Below are positions 52,829 through 61,988 of a DNA stretch of 64,000 nt, piece by piece (positions within the stretch are counted from its first letter, which is position 1; the number at the start of each line of letters is the position of its first letter). Source of the stretch: an uncultured Saprospiraceae bacterium. Lineage in GTDB: Bacteria > Bacteroidota > Bacteroidia > Chitinophagales > Saprospiraceae. Made by a program: the position numbers and the translations under genes. The notes beneath the pieces were generated by a model. It ran no database searches, was not told the DNA's origin, and saw nothing but the letters and a program-made list of their open reading frames with translations. The stretch covers positions 30,806-94,805 of the forward strand of contig CALEYL010000028.1 of NCBI GenBank assembly GCA_937926205.1. Direction: 5' to 3'.

Positions 52829-54142
52829 ATGAAAAAGCCCAAAGTCATTGCCTTCTCCCTATTCAGTTTTTTCCTCCTCACATTTGGCGCGTTGTCTGTC
52901 GCTACCGTTCGCTACGGCGCTGTTGAAAAAACCAAAATTGGAAATTTCCCGATTCCCAAAGCGCAATTCGCCAGCCAGGTACTGCTGCCGGATTGGCACA
53001 TCAAACCCGATGGCGCCGTAAAACCCTTGCCCGCTTATCTGGAAAAAAGTCTGGCGTGGCTCGCTGCTGCCCAGGCAGAAAATGGCGGCTGGGGCGCCGG
53101 CCTGCATGCCATGCAAAATGTAACGGATCCGAGGGCGGTTCAAATAGACCCGGCAACCACTGCCTTTGTTGCCATGGCGCTGCTTCGGGCCGGCAATACG
53201 CTGAAAAGCGGGCCATACCGCCAGCAGTTGGTTAAAGCAACGAATTGCCTGCTCGAAATTGTAAAAAATGCTCCGCAGGACCACCACAACATCACCACCC
53301 TCACCGGCACACAACCTCAGCAAAAGTTGGGGCAAAATATTGATGTGGCCATGACTGTGCAATATTTTGCGCGCCTGATGCCCTATATTCAGGACGACCA
53401 GGAATTGGCGGATAAAGTAGGAGCGGCCATGGATTTTTGCATCCAGCGCCTTCAGGGCGCTCAAATGGCCGATGGCAGCTGGAACGCAGCAGGCTGGGCG
53501 CCGGTGTTGAATTCCGCTATGGCCAACAATGCCCTCGAATTGAGCGAGCAGGTTGGCCGGAAAGTAGATGTTGATGCGCTCGAAAAATCCCGAAATTACC
53601 AAAGCGACAACATCAGCAGCGACGGCAGCGGTGTCGCAACCGAAAAAGCTGCTGGCATCCAGTTGTATGCCATCGCCAGCGCACAACGGGCTACGGCTAA
53701 CGACGCCAAAGAAGTAAAAGTCGCGCTTTCGGAACTGAGCATTCCGGCATCGGCCGTAAATGTTGACGACGCCATTAAAGTGATGGAAGATAAAGGCTAC
53801 TCCAAAAAAGACGCAAAGCGCATGGCCTCTTCCTACGTTTCGAACCAGAAAGCGGGCGAAATGCTGCAACAGGAGGGTGTCCTGAATGGTTTTGGCAACA
53901 ATGGCGGCGAAGAATTTCTCAGCTACATGATGACGAGTGAATCTTTGGTTGCCACTGAAGACAAGGCCTGGGACAGCTGGCACCAGCGCATGAACGGCAT
54001 CTTCGAAAAGATTCAAAACCCCGATGGCAGCTGGAGCGGCCACCACTGCATCACCAGCCCGGTATTCTGCACCGCCGCTGTAATCATGACCCTTGGCGCA
54101 GATCGCGATGCTGTGGTGTTGAAGACGGAAAAACAGCATTAA
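52829..54142 (+). CDS. Exported terpene-cyclase/prenyltransferase alpha-barrel protein, first of a pair
   Basis: ATG 52829 gives 437 residues with an N-terminal signal or anchor helix (about 8-30). Prenyltransferase/squalene-oxidase-type repeats (QW-like) are visible: LAAAQAENGGWG (about 80), LQGAQMADGSWN (about 215) and IQNPDGSWSGHHC (about 400), linked by helices, which suits an alpha6/alpha6 barrel. The DxDD motif of squalene-hopene cyclases is not seen, so terpene cyclisation is unlikely. About 90 residues around 280-350 (ending with DAKRMASSYV) lack repeats. Its neighbour at 54371-55477 has the same repeat type. Function is unknown. Confidence 0.65.
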   Translation: MKKPKVIAFSLFSFFLLTFGALSVATVRYGAVEKTKIGNFPIPKAQFASQVLLPDWHIKPDGAVKPLPAYLEKSLAWLAAAQAENGGWGAGLHAMQNVTDPRAVQIDPATTAFVAMALLRAGNTLKSGPYRQQLVKATNCLLEIVKNAPQDHHNITTLTGTQPQQKLGQNIDVAMTVQYFARLMPYIQDDQELADKVGAAMDFCIQRLQGAQMADGSWNAAGWAPVLNSAMANNALELSEQVGRKVDVDALEKSRNYQSDNISSDGSGVATEKAAGIQLYAIASAQRATANDAKEVKVALSELSIPASAVNVDDAIKVMEDKGYSKKDAKRMASSYVSNQKAGEMLQQEGVLNGFGNNGGEEFLSYMMTSESLVATEDKAWDSWHQRMNGIFEKIQNPDGSWSGHHCITSPVFCTAAVIMTLGADRDAVVLKTEKQH

Positions 54143-54163
54143 GCCCCAGCTGGAAAATGTACA

Positions 54164-54303
54164 TGGCGGTTCCTTATTCGAAATTCAAAAGAGGGTTGAA
54201 CCGCAGAACAGCAGAATATCGAATATCGAATGCTGAAGTGGAGCAGGGTTGCTTCCCTTCTGCGGTTCCTTGTTCGATATTCAGCTGTTCGAAATTCAAA
54301 AGC
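54164..54303. repeat. CCGCAGAA/ATATCGAA palindromic repeat, copy 1
   Basis: GAACCGCAGAA and AATATCGAA on the left pair with TTCTGCGGTTCC and TTCGATATT on the right, with AAATTCAAAAG at the ends. Two further copies lie in tandem at 61989-62218. Confidence 0.75.
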
Positions 54304-54370
54304 GTTGCATGTCAATCAGGGAGCTTACATGGCCCTAAAAGTCTTCCTAGGAAAAACTATAATAACTATT

Positions 54371-55477
54371 ATGAAAAAATGGCGTTTCATGCTCCTGCTG
54401 CTGATGGGCTTAACCCTTCAAAAATGCGCCCCGGTATACCCCAAAGCCGCAGTAAACAGCGCCCTGCAAAAGGCCTGCACCTACCTCTGGGCGAAGCAAT
54501 CGGAAGACGGCGGCTGGCACAGCGAAACCACCGGTCTGATGAAAGGCGGCGAAGCCGAGACCGCATTTGTACTCCATACCTTGCTGCGTGTGCCCGACAG
54601 CTTGTTTGCGGCTCCGGCTGGAGGGAAGGATCGGGCGCTTGCTTTTTTGCGCAGCCGTATTAGCAACGAAGGGGTTTTGGGGTTATCCGATCCCGATATC
54701 ATCGATTATCCGAACTACGCCACTTCTTATGCCTTACGCATTTTTACCCAACACGGCGCACCTCAGGACAGTCAATTGATCCGACGCATGGAAAACTACC
54801 TGCTGGAGCAGCAATTTACCGAACAGCGCGGTATTGACACCACAAATACCGGCTACGGCGCCTGGGGGTTTGGCGAACGCAGATTACCGCCGGGCGAGAC
54901 CGCGCATGTCGATTTATCCCATACCCGCCGGATTTTAGAATCGCTGTGCGTCGCACTTTCCGACAATAATGCCCCGGCATTCCGTCATGCTGCCCGCTTT
55001 TTGAAAACCCTGCAACTGGATGAAGACGGCGGATTTATCAGCTCTTCTGTTACGCTGGGCACCAATAAAGGCCGCTGGGACGGCGTCAGATTTCACAGCT
55101 ATGCCACAGCCACCTGCGACGGTCTGCTGGCTTTACTGGCTGCCGGTTATTCCCGCAACGACGCACCCGTACAAGCCGCTTACAAATGGCTGAAAAGCCA
55201 CCCCGGCCTCGATTCGCCTGCCGGCATGCCCGAAGACGATCCCAACCAGTGGCGCCGGGCCATGTTTTTTTACCACCTTGGCATGCGCGCTGAAGCTTAT
55301 GCCGCGATGCAATACAAAGGCCCGTGGTGCACTGAAATGGCAGCTATATTATTAAAGAAGCAGTTGCCCGATGGCAGTTTTGTCAACCCCGATGGCGTCA
55401 TCAACAAAGAAAATGACCCGATGATTGCCACTTCACTGGCCTTGATTGCTTTGACTTCGATCGTGGCAGTGGATTAA
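54371..55477 (+). CDS. Exported terpene-cyclase/prenyltransferase alpha-barrel protein, second of a pair
   Basis: ATG 54371 gives 368 residues with a hydrophobic N-terminus ending LTLQKC, a possible lipoprotein cleavage site (weak lipobox). QW-like repeats: AKQSEDGGWHSE (about 40), LKTLQLDEDGGFISS (about 215), LLKKQLPDGSF (about 335), plus TATCDGLLALLAAGY (about 250). No DxDD motif of hopene cyclases. Relationship with the 52829 protein is visible in the repeats but not in overall alignment. The longer frame from 54230 runs through the palindromic repeat and is rejected. Confidence 0.65.
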   Translation: MKKWRFMLLLLMGLTLQKCAPVYPKAAVNSALQKACTYLWAKQSEDGGWHSETTGLMKGGEAETAFVLHTLLRVPDSLFAAPAGGKDRALAFLRSRISNEGVLGLSDPDIIDYPNYATSYALRIFTQHGAPQDSQLIRRMENYLLEQQFTEQRGIDTTNTGYGAWGFGERRLPPGETAHVDLSHTRRILESLCVALSDNNAPAFRHAARFLKTLQLDEDGGFISSSVTLGTNKGRWDGVRFHSYATATCDGLLALLAAGYSRNDAPVQAAYKWLKSHPGLDSPAGMPEDDPNQWRRAMFFYHLGMRAEAYAAMQYKGPWCTEMAAILLKKQLPDGSFVNPDGVINKENDPMIATSLALIALTSIVAVD

Positions 55478-55488
55478 ATGAATAGACA

Positions 55489-56550
55489 CTAATTATCTGT
55501 GTCAGCACTGCCGTTTACATCGCCGACTTTGATGGCGATGAAGTTGGTTTCATAAAGAATACTATTTTGTGGGAGGTTAAAAACCTCCGGAAAAACATCA
55601 AACCAGGGATTGGTAGGCACCGGGAATTGGTAATTTGCCGGTACGAAACGCCAACTGGTATTGTTGGTAAAAGTGCTGTCTTTCCCAAGAATAAGGCGCC
55701 TGAGCCACAAAACATCCGCAATCGTGATTTCGTTATCGCGGTTGACGTCGGCTGCAATTCGCTTGTAGGGGCCTGCAAGGGGCTCAATTCCTAAAATATG
55801 GCGCTGGATGCGGATGATGTCCACCGTAGTCACCCCATTTAAAGGCAGGGTATCCAGTTTCGCGGTAACGATTGCGGGTGGGCCTGAATAAGGAAAATAA
55901 TAACTACCGCCGAATTGCGTGATGGCGTCGAGATCGAAGTTGTTGTCTAAATGCACCTGCACACCATTTATGGGAGTACCACCTTCCGTTCTGATTGTGC
56001 CGGAAATGTTGTAAAAACCACATTCGCAATTTGAAGAAACATCTTCTGCCAATAAGGTTACCTCACAATAGCTGTAATTTGGGCCGCCCACTGTGCCGTC
56101 TGGCTGCAGGCTTTCAGGGTTGTAGTTGTTGTCCCAAACATAAACCAGTAAAACAAACCAGCCGCAACTGAAACAGTCCAACGTCAGACTATCCGGGTCG
56201 CCAGCATGTGGGGTAATCTGACCAGCCTGGACTAAGGTGCGTTTGTAAACTGAAAAATGGAGGGAATCGCTGCAATCACTGGATGCATCGAGCACCACAT
56301 CAGCGGCATGGAGGATTCCAATGGTCTCAAAGCTGAACGGGTCCTCGTTTATCGGAAGCAGGAATACCGTATGGTTTTCCTGGCATGATATGGTAGGAAT
56401 GCAATTGTCTGTTGCAGGTGTCGGGTTTAGTGGATGTTCTCCCGGATCGCCCCATAATAAGGCTGCAAGGAGGAATTCCATTATAAAAACAGCAGGTAAG
56501 TTCAGGGCACGGCCTGAGGCGCCCATTCGGAATTTGGGTAAAAAAGTCAT
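55489..56550 (-). CDS. Short secreted dockerin-like protein
   Basis: ATG 56550 gives 353 residues. An N-terminal hydrophobic segment (VFIMEFLLAALLWG, about 20-33) could be a signal. A Cys-containing beta region (about 45-200) is followed by a carboxypeptidase-like beta domain (TIRTEGGTPINGVQVHLDN) and a dockerin-type pair of calcium loops (VTTVDIIRIQRHILG and ADVNRDNEITIADVLWLRRLILG). It ends in the GDVNGSA motif without a T9SS C-terminal domain, although proteins with this motif in Lewinella relatives are often much longer. It faces the exporter operon divergently. Confidence 0.7.
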   Translation of the reverse strand: MTFLPKFRMGASGRALNLPAVFIMEFLLAALLWGDPGEHPLNPTPATDNCIPTISCQENHTVFLLPINEDPFSFETIGILHAADVVLDASSDCSDSLHFSVYKRTLVQAGQITPHAGDPDSLTLDCFSCGWFVLLVYVWDNNYNPESLQPDGTVGGPNYSYCEVTLLAEDVSSNCECGFYNISGTIRTEGGTPINGVQVHLDNNFDLDAITQFGGSYYFPYSGPPAIVTAKLDTLPLNGVTTVDIIRIQRHILGIEPLAGPYKRIAADVNRDNEITIADVLWLRRLILGKDSTFTNNTSWRFVPANYQFPVPTNPWFDVFPEVFNLPQNSILYETNFIAIKVGDVNGSADTDN

Positions 56551-56589
56551 GAGGATTATAATTTGTTGAGGTCTTGAGTAAAACTGCAA

Positions 56590-56597
56590 CAAATATA
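56590..56597 (-). promoter_or_regulatory. Candidate -7 box (TATATTTG) for the dockerin-like gene
   Basis: It matches TAnnTTTG 40 bases before the start at 56550. Confidence 0.4.
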
Positions 56598-56786
56598 CAG
56601 TAACTTGTACTTTGACGCCATACCCGAATCAGGTTAGGGTTTGGGGCACTTTTAATTGGGCTTAAAATAGCGATGTCTGGCGTTCAATAAAAACACGATT
56701 GATGTGGGCATTTGATTGAACTAATTTTCGGTCGCCCTGTTAATGATAGTATTACTATTAAAACCACTTTTCTACGCTGTAATTCA

Positions 56787-58535
56787 ATGAACTTACCAAC
56801 TGTGCTTACGCCACTTCAACGGCTTTTTGGGTTACTCAGGCCTGACAAAAAGGACATCTCCTACATTTATATATACGCTGTTTTTGCCGGCCTGATTAGT
56901 TTGAGCCTGCCACTTGGCGTTCAGGCCATCATTGGTCTGATTGCAGGCGGCGCCATCTCTGCTTCCCTGATTTTACTGATTGTGGCCGTAACGGCAGCTT
57001 CTGCTTTGTCGGGCATTCTGGTCATCATGCAGTTGAGCGTCACGGAATCAATCCAACAACGGATTTTTACACGTTCGGCTTTCGAATTTGGGTTTCGTAT
57101 CCCTCGCCTCCAACTCGACAACCTGGCGATGCATTATCCCCCTGAACTGGTCAACCGCTTCTTCGACACCCTGACCCTTCAAAAAGGCATCCCAAAATTG
57201 CTGATTGACGCTACTTCGGCAGCACTCAGTGTATTTTTTGGGTTGATTCTGATTTCATTTTACCACCCCTTCTTTGCATTCTTCGGATTGGCGCTGCTGC
57301 TGATTATTTTCCTCATTTTCAGAATTACCGGTCCGATGGGCCTGAAAACCAGCCTGAAAGAATCGACCTACAAATACGCCGTTGCCCACTGGCTGGAGGA
57401 AATGGCGCGTTCCATGACGACGTTTAAACTGGCGGGTAACACCCCTTTACCCCTGGAAAAAACGGACGAACTGGTCAGCAGCTATTTAGACAACCGAAAA
57501 AAGCATTTTCGGATATTGATCCTGCAGTATCAGGTCATTCTCGTATTTAAAGTACTGGTTACAGCCGGGCTTTTGCTGTTGGGAAGCGTTCTGGTCATCG
57601 ATAACCAAATCAATATCGGTCAGTTTGTCGCTTCTGAAATTATCGTCATCACCATCATCAGTTCCATAGAAAAGTTGATGCTGACGATGGATACTGTTTA
57701 CGATACCCTGACAGCGCTTGAAAAATTAGGCAGTGTGACCGACCTGCCTGTCGAATCGGACGAAGGGCTTTCTTTTGAAAAAATTGATACCCAAAAAGGC
57801 ATCCAACTCAGCGTTCGGGACTTGTATTTCAAATATGAAGACGCCCGTAAGCCCACGCTCGACAACCTCTCTTTTGACCTCGCTCCGGGGGAAAAAGTAG
57901 CGCTGGCGGGCTACAACGGCTCCGGTAAAACCACCCTTGTCCAAACCATTGCCGGCCTGTTCAGTACTTTTGAAGGGAATATCAGCTACAATGGTTTTCC
58001 GATTCGAAGCCTCGATCAGGCCAGTTTGAGGCATCATATTGGCGACCTTTGTTCGCATGAAAATATTTTTCAGGGTACGCTGATGGAGAACATTTCTCTG
58101 GGGCATCCCGATGTAACCCTGGAAGACGTTGTTGCGGCTACCGACCAGGTTGGTCTCAGGGAGTACATTCAGGAACTTCCTCAGGGATTTCAGACCCTTC
58201 TACTGCCGGAAGGGAAAAACATTCCGCAGAATGTACGGACGAAGATTTTGCTGGCCCGCAGCATTGCCCCTCGCCCGCAATTGATTGTGCTGGAAAACCT
58301 GCAGGGGTATATGGAGCAACGCGACCGCGACCGCATTACAGCATTTCTGACGGCCCCGGATGCTGGATGGACACTTCTCGCAGCTACTGATGATCCTCTT
58401 TTTGCTTCGCAGTGCGATCGGGTCATCATCATGAAAGAAGGGAAAATCATTGCAGACGGCAGCTTTGAAACCATTCGGAAAAGTCCGCATTTCCCCGCAG
58501 TATTTCACACAGAACAAAAATCTGCGAATTCCTGA
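56787..58535 (+). CDS. ABC exporter permease-ATPase fusion with degenerate ATPase
   Basis: ATG 56787 gives 582 residues. The membrane half (about 25-300) has about six helices. In the ATPase half only Walker A is intact (GYNGSGKT, 375-382). The Q-loop position is His424 (CSHEN), the LSGGQ signature is replaced by KNIPQNVRT (about 477-485), Walker B reads LIVLEN (499-504) so that Asp is Glu503 and the catalytic Glu is Asn504, and the H-loop His is Asp535 (AATDDP). It may bind but scarcely hydrolyse ATP. HlyD and TolC partners follow, so it is the inner-membrane part of a type I-like envelope-spanning exporter. Confidence 0.85.
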   Translation: MNLPTVLTPLQRLFGLLRPDKKDISYIYIYAVFAGLISLSLPLGVQAIIGLIAGGAISASLILLIVAVTAASALSGILVIMQLSVTESIQQRIFTRSAFEFGFRIPRLQLDNLAMHYPPELVNRFFDTLTLQKGIPKLLIDATSAALSVFFGLILISFYHPFFAFFGLALLLIIFLIFRITGPMGLKTSLKESTYKYAVAHWLEEMARSMTTFKLAGNTPLPLEKTDELVSSYLDNRKKHFRILILQYQVILVFKVLVTAGLLLLGSVLVIDNQINIGQFVASEIIVITIISSIEKLMLTMDTVYDTLTALEKLGSVTDLPVESDEGLSFEKIDTQKGIQLSVRDLYFKYEDARKPTLDNLSFDLAPGEKVALAGYNGSGKTTLVQTIAGLFSTFEGNISYNGFPIRSLDQASLRHHIGDLCSHENIFQGTLMENISLGHPDVTLEDVVAATDQVGLREYIQELPQGFQTLLLPEGKNIPQNVRTKILLARSIAPRPQLIVLENLQGYMEQRDRDRITAFLTAPDAGWTLLAATDDPLFASQCDRVIIMKEGKIIADGSFETIRKSPHFPAVFHTEQKSANS

Positions 58536-58573
58536 AACGGCCATTGATAATCTGATCAATCGATTAAAAATTT

Positions 58574-59950
58574 ATGCTGAACATTTCTCCAAATACAGTC
58601 AGTCACCGCGTTCAAACGGAAAACTATCATTCTTTCCGTAAAACTGGCCCATCCAAAGCCCACAGACGGCTCACCCGTTGGTTGTTACTGACCATGGGTT
58701 TTACTTTATTGCTGTTGTTGATGCCCTGGACGCAAAACATACAGTCTAAAGGCACCGTGACGACTTTACGGCCGGAACAACGCCCTCAAATCATCCCGTC
58801 TCCCATTGATGCGCGCATCGAGCGCTGGTTTGTCAGAGAAGGGCAACTGCTACAAAAAGGCGATACCATTGCTTTTCTTTCAGAGATCAAAGCGGATTAC
58901 CTTGACCCCGAGCTGGTGCCACGCACTCAACAGCAACTGACGGCAAAAGAAGGCGCCATCAGTGCCTACCGCGACAAAGCCAGTGCACTGGAAGACCAGA
59001 TCGCGAATATGGAGGCGCAATTGACTTTAAAACAGCAGCAATTACAGCGAAAAATAGAACAGGTCCGCTTTAAGATTCAGGCCGACAGTGCAGATTATCT
59101 GCAGGCTTTGGTACAGGATTCAATCGCCAGAATACAGTTCGAGCGCGCCAAAAACCTCTTTGAACGCGGCATAGACGCCCGTTCAAAAGTAGAAGACAAG
59201 CAGGCCAAACTTCAGGAAACGCGCAACAAAATTGCCGCTTCAGAAAACAAGCTGAACTCCAGTCGCGCTGAATTACGCATCGCCAGGGTGGAACTCAGCG
59301 CCGTTTGGGCAGAATACAGCGAAAAAATTGCAAAAGCCCGTTCAGAAATTGCAACGGCCATGTCGCAACAATTTGACGCCGCCGGCGATGTGAGTAAACT
59401 GCAGATTCAAACCAGCAACTATACGAGGCGCACAAGTTTCCACTACATCACAGCGCCACAGGATTGCTATGTGACCAAAACAGTGACGGCGGGCATCGGT
59501 GAAACCATCAAAGAAGGGGAGAGCATCGTGAGCATCATGCCCGCGAATTACGAACTCGCCGTATCCCTTTACGTCGAACCCATGGATTTTCCCCTGGTCA
59601 ACGTGAATACGGCAGGCGGCCCCAAACCCGAAGTGCGTTTTATTTTTGACGGCTGGCCCGCTTTTGTCTTTTCGGGATGGCCAGGGCAGTCGTTCGGAAC
59701 CTTTACCGGGGAAATTGTCGCCATCGACAACGAAATCAGCCCGAACGGTCAGTACCGGATTCTCGTGGCCCCAAAACCCGGCGGGCAACCGTGGCCGAAA
59801 GAGCTGCGCGTCGGATCCGGTGCACAAGGCATCATCCTGCTGAACAATGTTCCGCTTTGGTACGAATTCTGGCGACAACTCAATGGATTTCCCCCGGATT
59901 ATTACGAATTTGGGGAGCAGGGATCGTCTGCCGGGAAAAAAGGTAAATAG
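58574..59950 (+). CDS. HlyD-family membrane fusion protein
   Basis: 458 residues: a short cytoplasmic N-terminus, one membrane helix (about 36-50), a biotinyl-lipoyl-like half (IPSPIDARIERWFVREGQLLQKGDTIAFL, about 70-100), a long coiled-coil hairpin (about 118-270) and the second half with beta-barrel domain (HYITAPQDCYVTKTVTAGIGETIKEGESIVSIMP). It should bridge the ABC exporter and the TolC-like channel in the periplasm. It starts 38 bases after the ABC gene. The hairpin is long, as in type I secretion adaptors rather than simple RND adaptors. Confidence 0.9.
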   Translation: MLNISPNTVSHRVQTENYHSFRKTGPSKAHRRLTRWLLLTMGFTLLLLLMPWTQNIQSKGTVTTLRPEQRPQIIPSPIDARIERWFVREGQLLQKGDTIAFLSEIKADYLDPELVPRTQQQLTAKEGAISAYRDKASALEDQIANMEAQLTLKQQQLQRKIEQVRFKIQADSADYLQALVQDSIARIQFERAKNLFERGIDARSKVEDKQAKLQETRNKIAASENKLNSSRAELRIARVELSAVWAEYSEKIAKARSEIATAMSQQFDAAGDVSKLQIQTSNYTRRTSFHYITAPQDCYVTKTVTAGIGETIKEGESIVSIMPANYELAVSLYVEPMDFPLVNVNTAGGPKPEVRFIFDGWPAFVFSGWPGQSFGTFTGEIVAIDNEISPNGQYRILVAPKPGGQPWPKELRVGSGAQGIILLNNVPLWYEFWRQLNGFPPDYYEFGEQGSSAGKKGK

Positions 59951-60051
59951 CAAAACTGCAAATTGTAAACAGGGTACCACCCAATACCCTTTTTGCCAAT
60001 TTGCCTTTTCATCAAAAAAAGCTCCTCAAATTTCATCAAAAGTTGCATTTA

Positions 60052-61470
60052 ATGAGAAACGGTCTCTTGTTCATAGCGCTGTTTTCTATTCACCTGCTTC
60101 CGGCTCAGGATTCTACCCGCGTATTGTCGCAGGAAACTTATTTTCAATGGATTAGAGCCTATCATCCCCTTGTCCGGCAGGCGAATCTGGTGACTGCAGC
60201 AGCTGACGCCAGTCTGCTCGAAGCGCGAGGCGGTTTTGATCCGAAACTCCTGTCTGATGTGGCGCAAAAGACTTTCGATGGAAAAAACTATTTCACGTTA
60301 AGTGAAAGCGGCTTCAAAATACCAACCTGGTACGGCCTGGAGTTTAAAGGACTTTTCAATACGGCCAGCGGCAGCTATGTCAATCCGGAGAATAACATAC
60401 CTGCTGCAGGGCAGGCCGTCCTCGGCGTGAAGCTCAGCCTTGGCCAGGGTTTGTTCATTGACGAGCGCCGTGCCATGCTGCAAAAGGCGAAGGTGCTTCA
60501 GAATGCCAGCCAGGCGGAGCGCAACGAGGCCATCAACAACATCCTGCTGGATGCCGCACTGGCTTACTGGGATTGGGTGAAGGCGTACGGCGAATTGCAG
60601 GCCATCGAACAGGCGCGACAGCTTTCGGAGCAACGCCTGCAGGGCATCGTAGCCGGATTTGTGCAGGGCGATCGTCCGGAAATGGATACGCTGGAGGGCT
60701 TTATTCAGGTGCAAAACTGGACTTTTGAACAGAACAATGCCTTGCTGAAATACCGGAATGCGGGACTCCGCCTTTCCAATTTTCTGTGGTACGAATCGAA
60801 CACGCCGTTGGAGATCGCGGAAACGGTTCGACCGCCCCTCGCGGATACCCTGAATTACCAACCCGATTTTCCGGCGGTGGATGAACTGATCCGCTTTGCG
60901 CAGGCACAACACCCGCAATTGCAAGGCTATCAGTTCAAGCTGGCGCAATTGAATATCGATCGGCGGATGGCGCTCGAAGCCCTGAAGCCGCGTATCGATG
61001 TGGAATACAACCTCCTGGGGGATGGCTTTCGGCTCGGAAGCTACACCGGAGATCCGGCAAATGGCTTACATGATTTCCTGCTTGGGAACTTCAAGTGGGG
61101 GCTGCATTTTAGCTTTCCAATATTCCTGCGCAAAGAGCGCGGTAAGTTGGAGCTGAACCGGATAAAAATAATGGATACTGATTTTTCGATCCTGCAAAAG
61201 CGCCTTGAAATCGAAAACAAAGTGCGCGATGCCTACAATGAGTGGCAGAATACCCGCCGCCAGATTGTGTTGTACGAGGACATTGTTGCCAATTACCGCC
61301 GCCTGCTGGAAGCGGAAACTACCCGTTTTGAATCGGGAGAAAGTTCGATTTTCCTCGTCAACACGCGCGAGCAAAAGCTCATCGAAGCACAATTAAAGCG
61401 AATCAGCCTGCTGGCCGATTTTCAGAAGAATCGCGTCAAAACCTCCTGGGCTGCCGGCCGGATTAATTGA
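60052..61470 (+). CDS. TolC-family outer-membrane channel protein
   Basis: ATG 60052 gives 472 residues with a signal peptide (ends HLLPAQ). Two TolC-like helical repeats are seen, with NPENNIPAAGQAVLGVKLSLGQGLFIDERRAML marking the first strand region and LLEAETTRFESGESSIFLVNTREQKLIEAQLK the typical final helix. It completes the tripartite exporter as the outer-membrane duct. The gap to hlyD is 101 bases and contains no terminator. A TTG-started extension upstream is unlikely. Confidence 0.9.
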   Translation: MRNGLLFIALFSIHLLPAQDSTRVLSQETYFQWIRAYHPLVRQANLVTAAADASLLEARGGFDPKLLSDVAQKTFDGKNYFTLSESGFKIPTWYGLEFKGLFNTASGSYVNPENNIPAAGQAVLGVKLSLGQGLFIDERRAMLQKAKVLQNASQAERNEAINNILLDAALAYWDWVKAYGELQAIEQARQLSEQRLQGIVAGFVQGDRPEMDTLEGFIQVQNWTFEQNNALLKYRNAGLRLSNFLWYESNTPLEIAETVRPPLADTLNYQPDFPAVDELIRFAQAQHPQLQGYQFKLAQLNIDRRMALEALKPRIDVEYNLLGDGFRLGSYTGDPANGLHDFLLGNFKWGLHFSFPIFLRKERGKLELNRIKIMDTDFSILQKRLEIENKVRDAYNEWQNTRRQIVLYEDIVANYRRLLEAETTRFESGESSIFLVNTREQKLIEAQLKRISLLADFQKNRVKTSWAAGRIN

Positions 61471-61481
61471 TGGAAAAAACC

Positions 61482-61489
61482 TACTTTTG
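61482..61489 (+). promoter_or_regulatory. Candidate -7 box (TACTTTTG) for the MazG-like gene
   Basis: It matches TAnnTTTG 16 bases before the start at 61505, so the leader would be very short. Confidence 0.35.
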
Positions 61490-61504
61490 CCGCAAAAGGA
61501 TACT

Positions 61505-61975
61505 ATGGAAAAATTAGATGCCCTGCGCCAGGTCGCGGAATTTCACCGCACTTTCGGTCACCCCATTCATCCGCAGCCGCTTATTCCCGACGAGGGACGC
61601 TGCCGCCTGCGCGTGTCGCTGATTGCCGAAGAACTGGAGGAGTTGCAGGAAGCCATCGAACAAAAAGACATCGTAGCAGTCGCAGACGCCCTTTGCGACA
61701 TTCAATATGTCTTGTCGGGCGCCGTACTGGAGTTTGGGCTGGGGGAGAAGTTCAAAAGCCTTTTTGACGAAGTGCAGCGCTCCAACATGAGCAAAACCTG
61801 CCAAACCCTGGAAGAAGCGGAAGCAACCGTCCTGTTTTATCGTGAAAAACATGGCGTGGAAGGCTATATCCGTCAGGAAGGCGAATATTACCTTGTTCAC
61901 CGCGCTTCCGACCATAAGACGCTGAAGTCTGTCAATTATTCGCCCGCCGATCTGGAAGGGATTTTGCGGGGGTGA
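61505..61975 (+). CDS. MazG-like nucleotide pyrophosphohydrolase
   Basis: ATG 61505 gives 156 residues. The all-alpha NTP-PPase motif is clear: IAEELEELQEAIEQKDI with EExxE, then ADALCDIQYV with DxxD (about residues 40-75), which bind Mg2+. Such enzymes hydrolyse nucleoside triphosphates or phosphoribosyl-ATP to the monophosphate and pyrophosphate. The C-terminal ~60 residues (YREKHGVEGYIRQEGEYYLVHRASDHKTL) are an added beta element common in the phosphoribosyl-ATP-pyrophosphohydrolase-like subgroup. The exact substrate is unknown. Confidence 0.82.
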   Translation: MEKLDALRQVAEFHRTFGHPIHPQPLIPDEGRCRLRVSLIAEELEELQEAIEQKDIVAVADALCDIQYVLSGAVLEFGLGEKFKSLFDEVQRSNMSKTCQTLEEAEATVLFYREKHGVEGYIRQEGEYYLVHRASDHKTLKSVNYSPADLEGILRG

Positions 61976-61988
61976 GCGCAGGATAAAG

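Noticed and set aside
52859..54139. 426-codon antisense frame within the first cyclase-fold gene
   Set aside because: It mirrors the sense gene nearly end to end, as expected from codon bias; no family features, and no promoter or start context.
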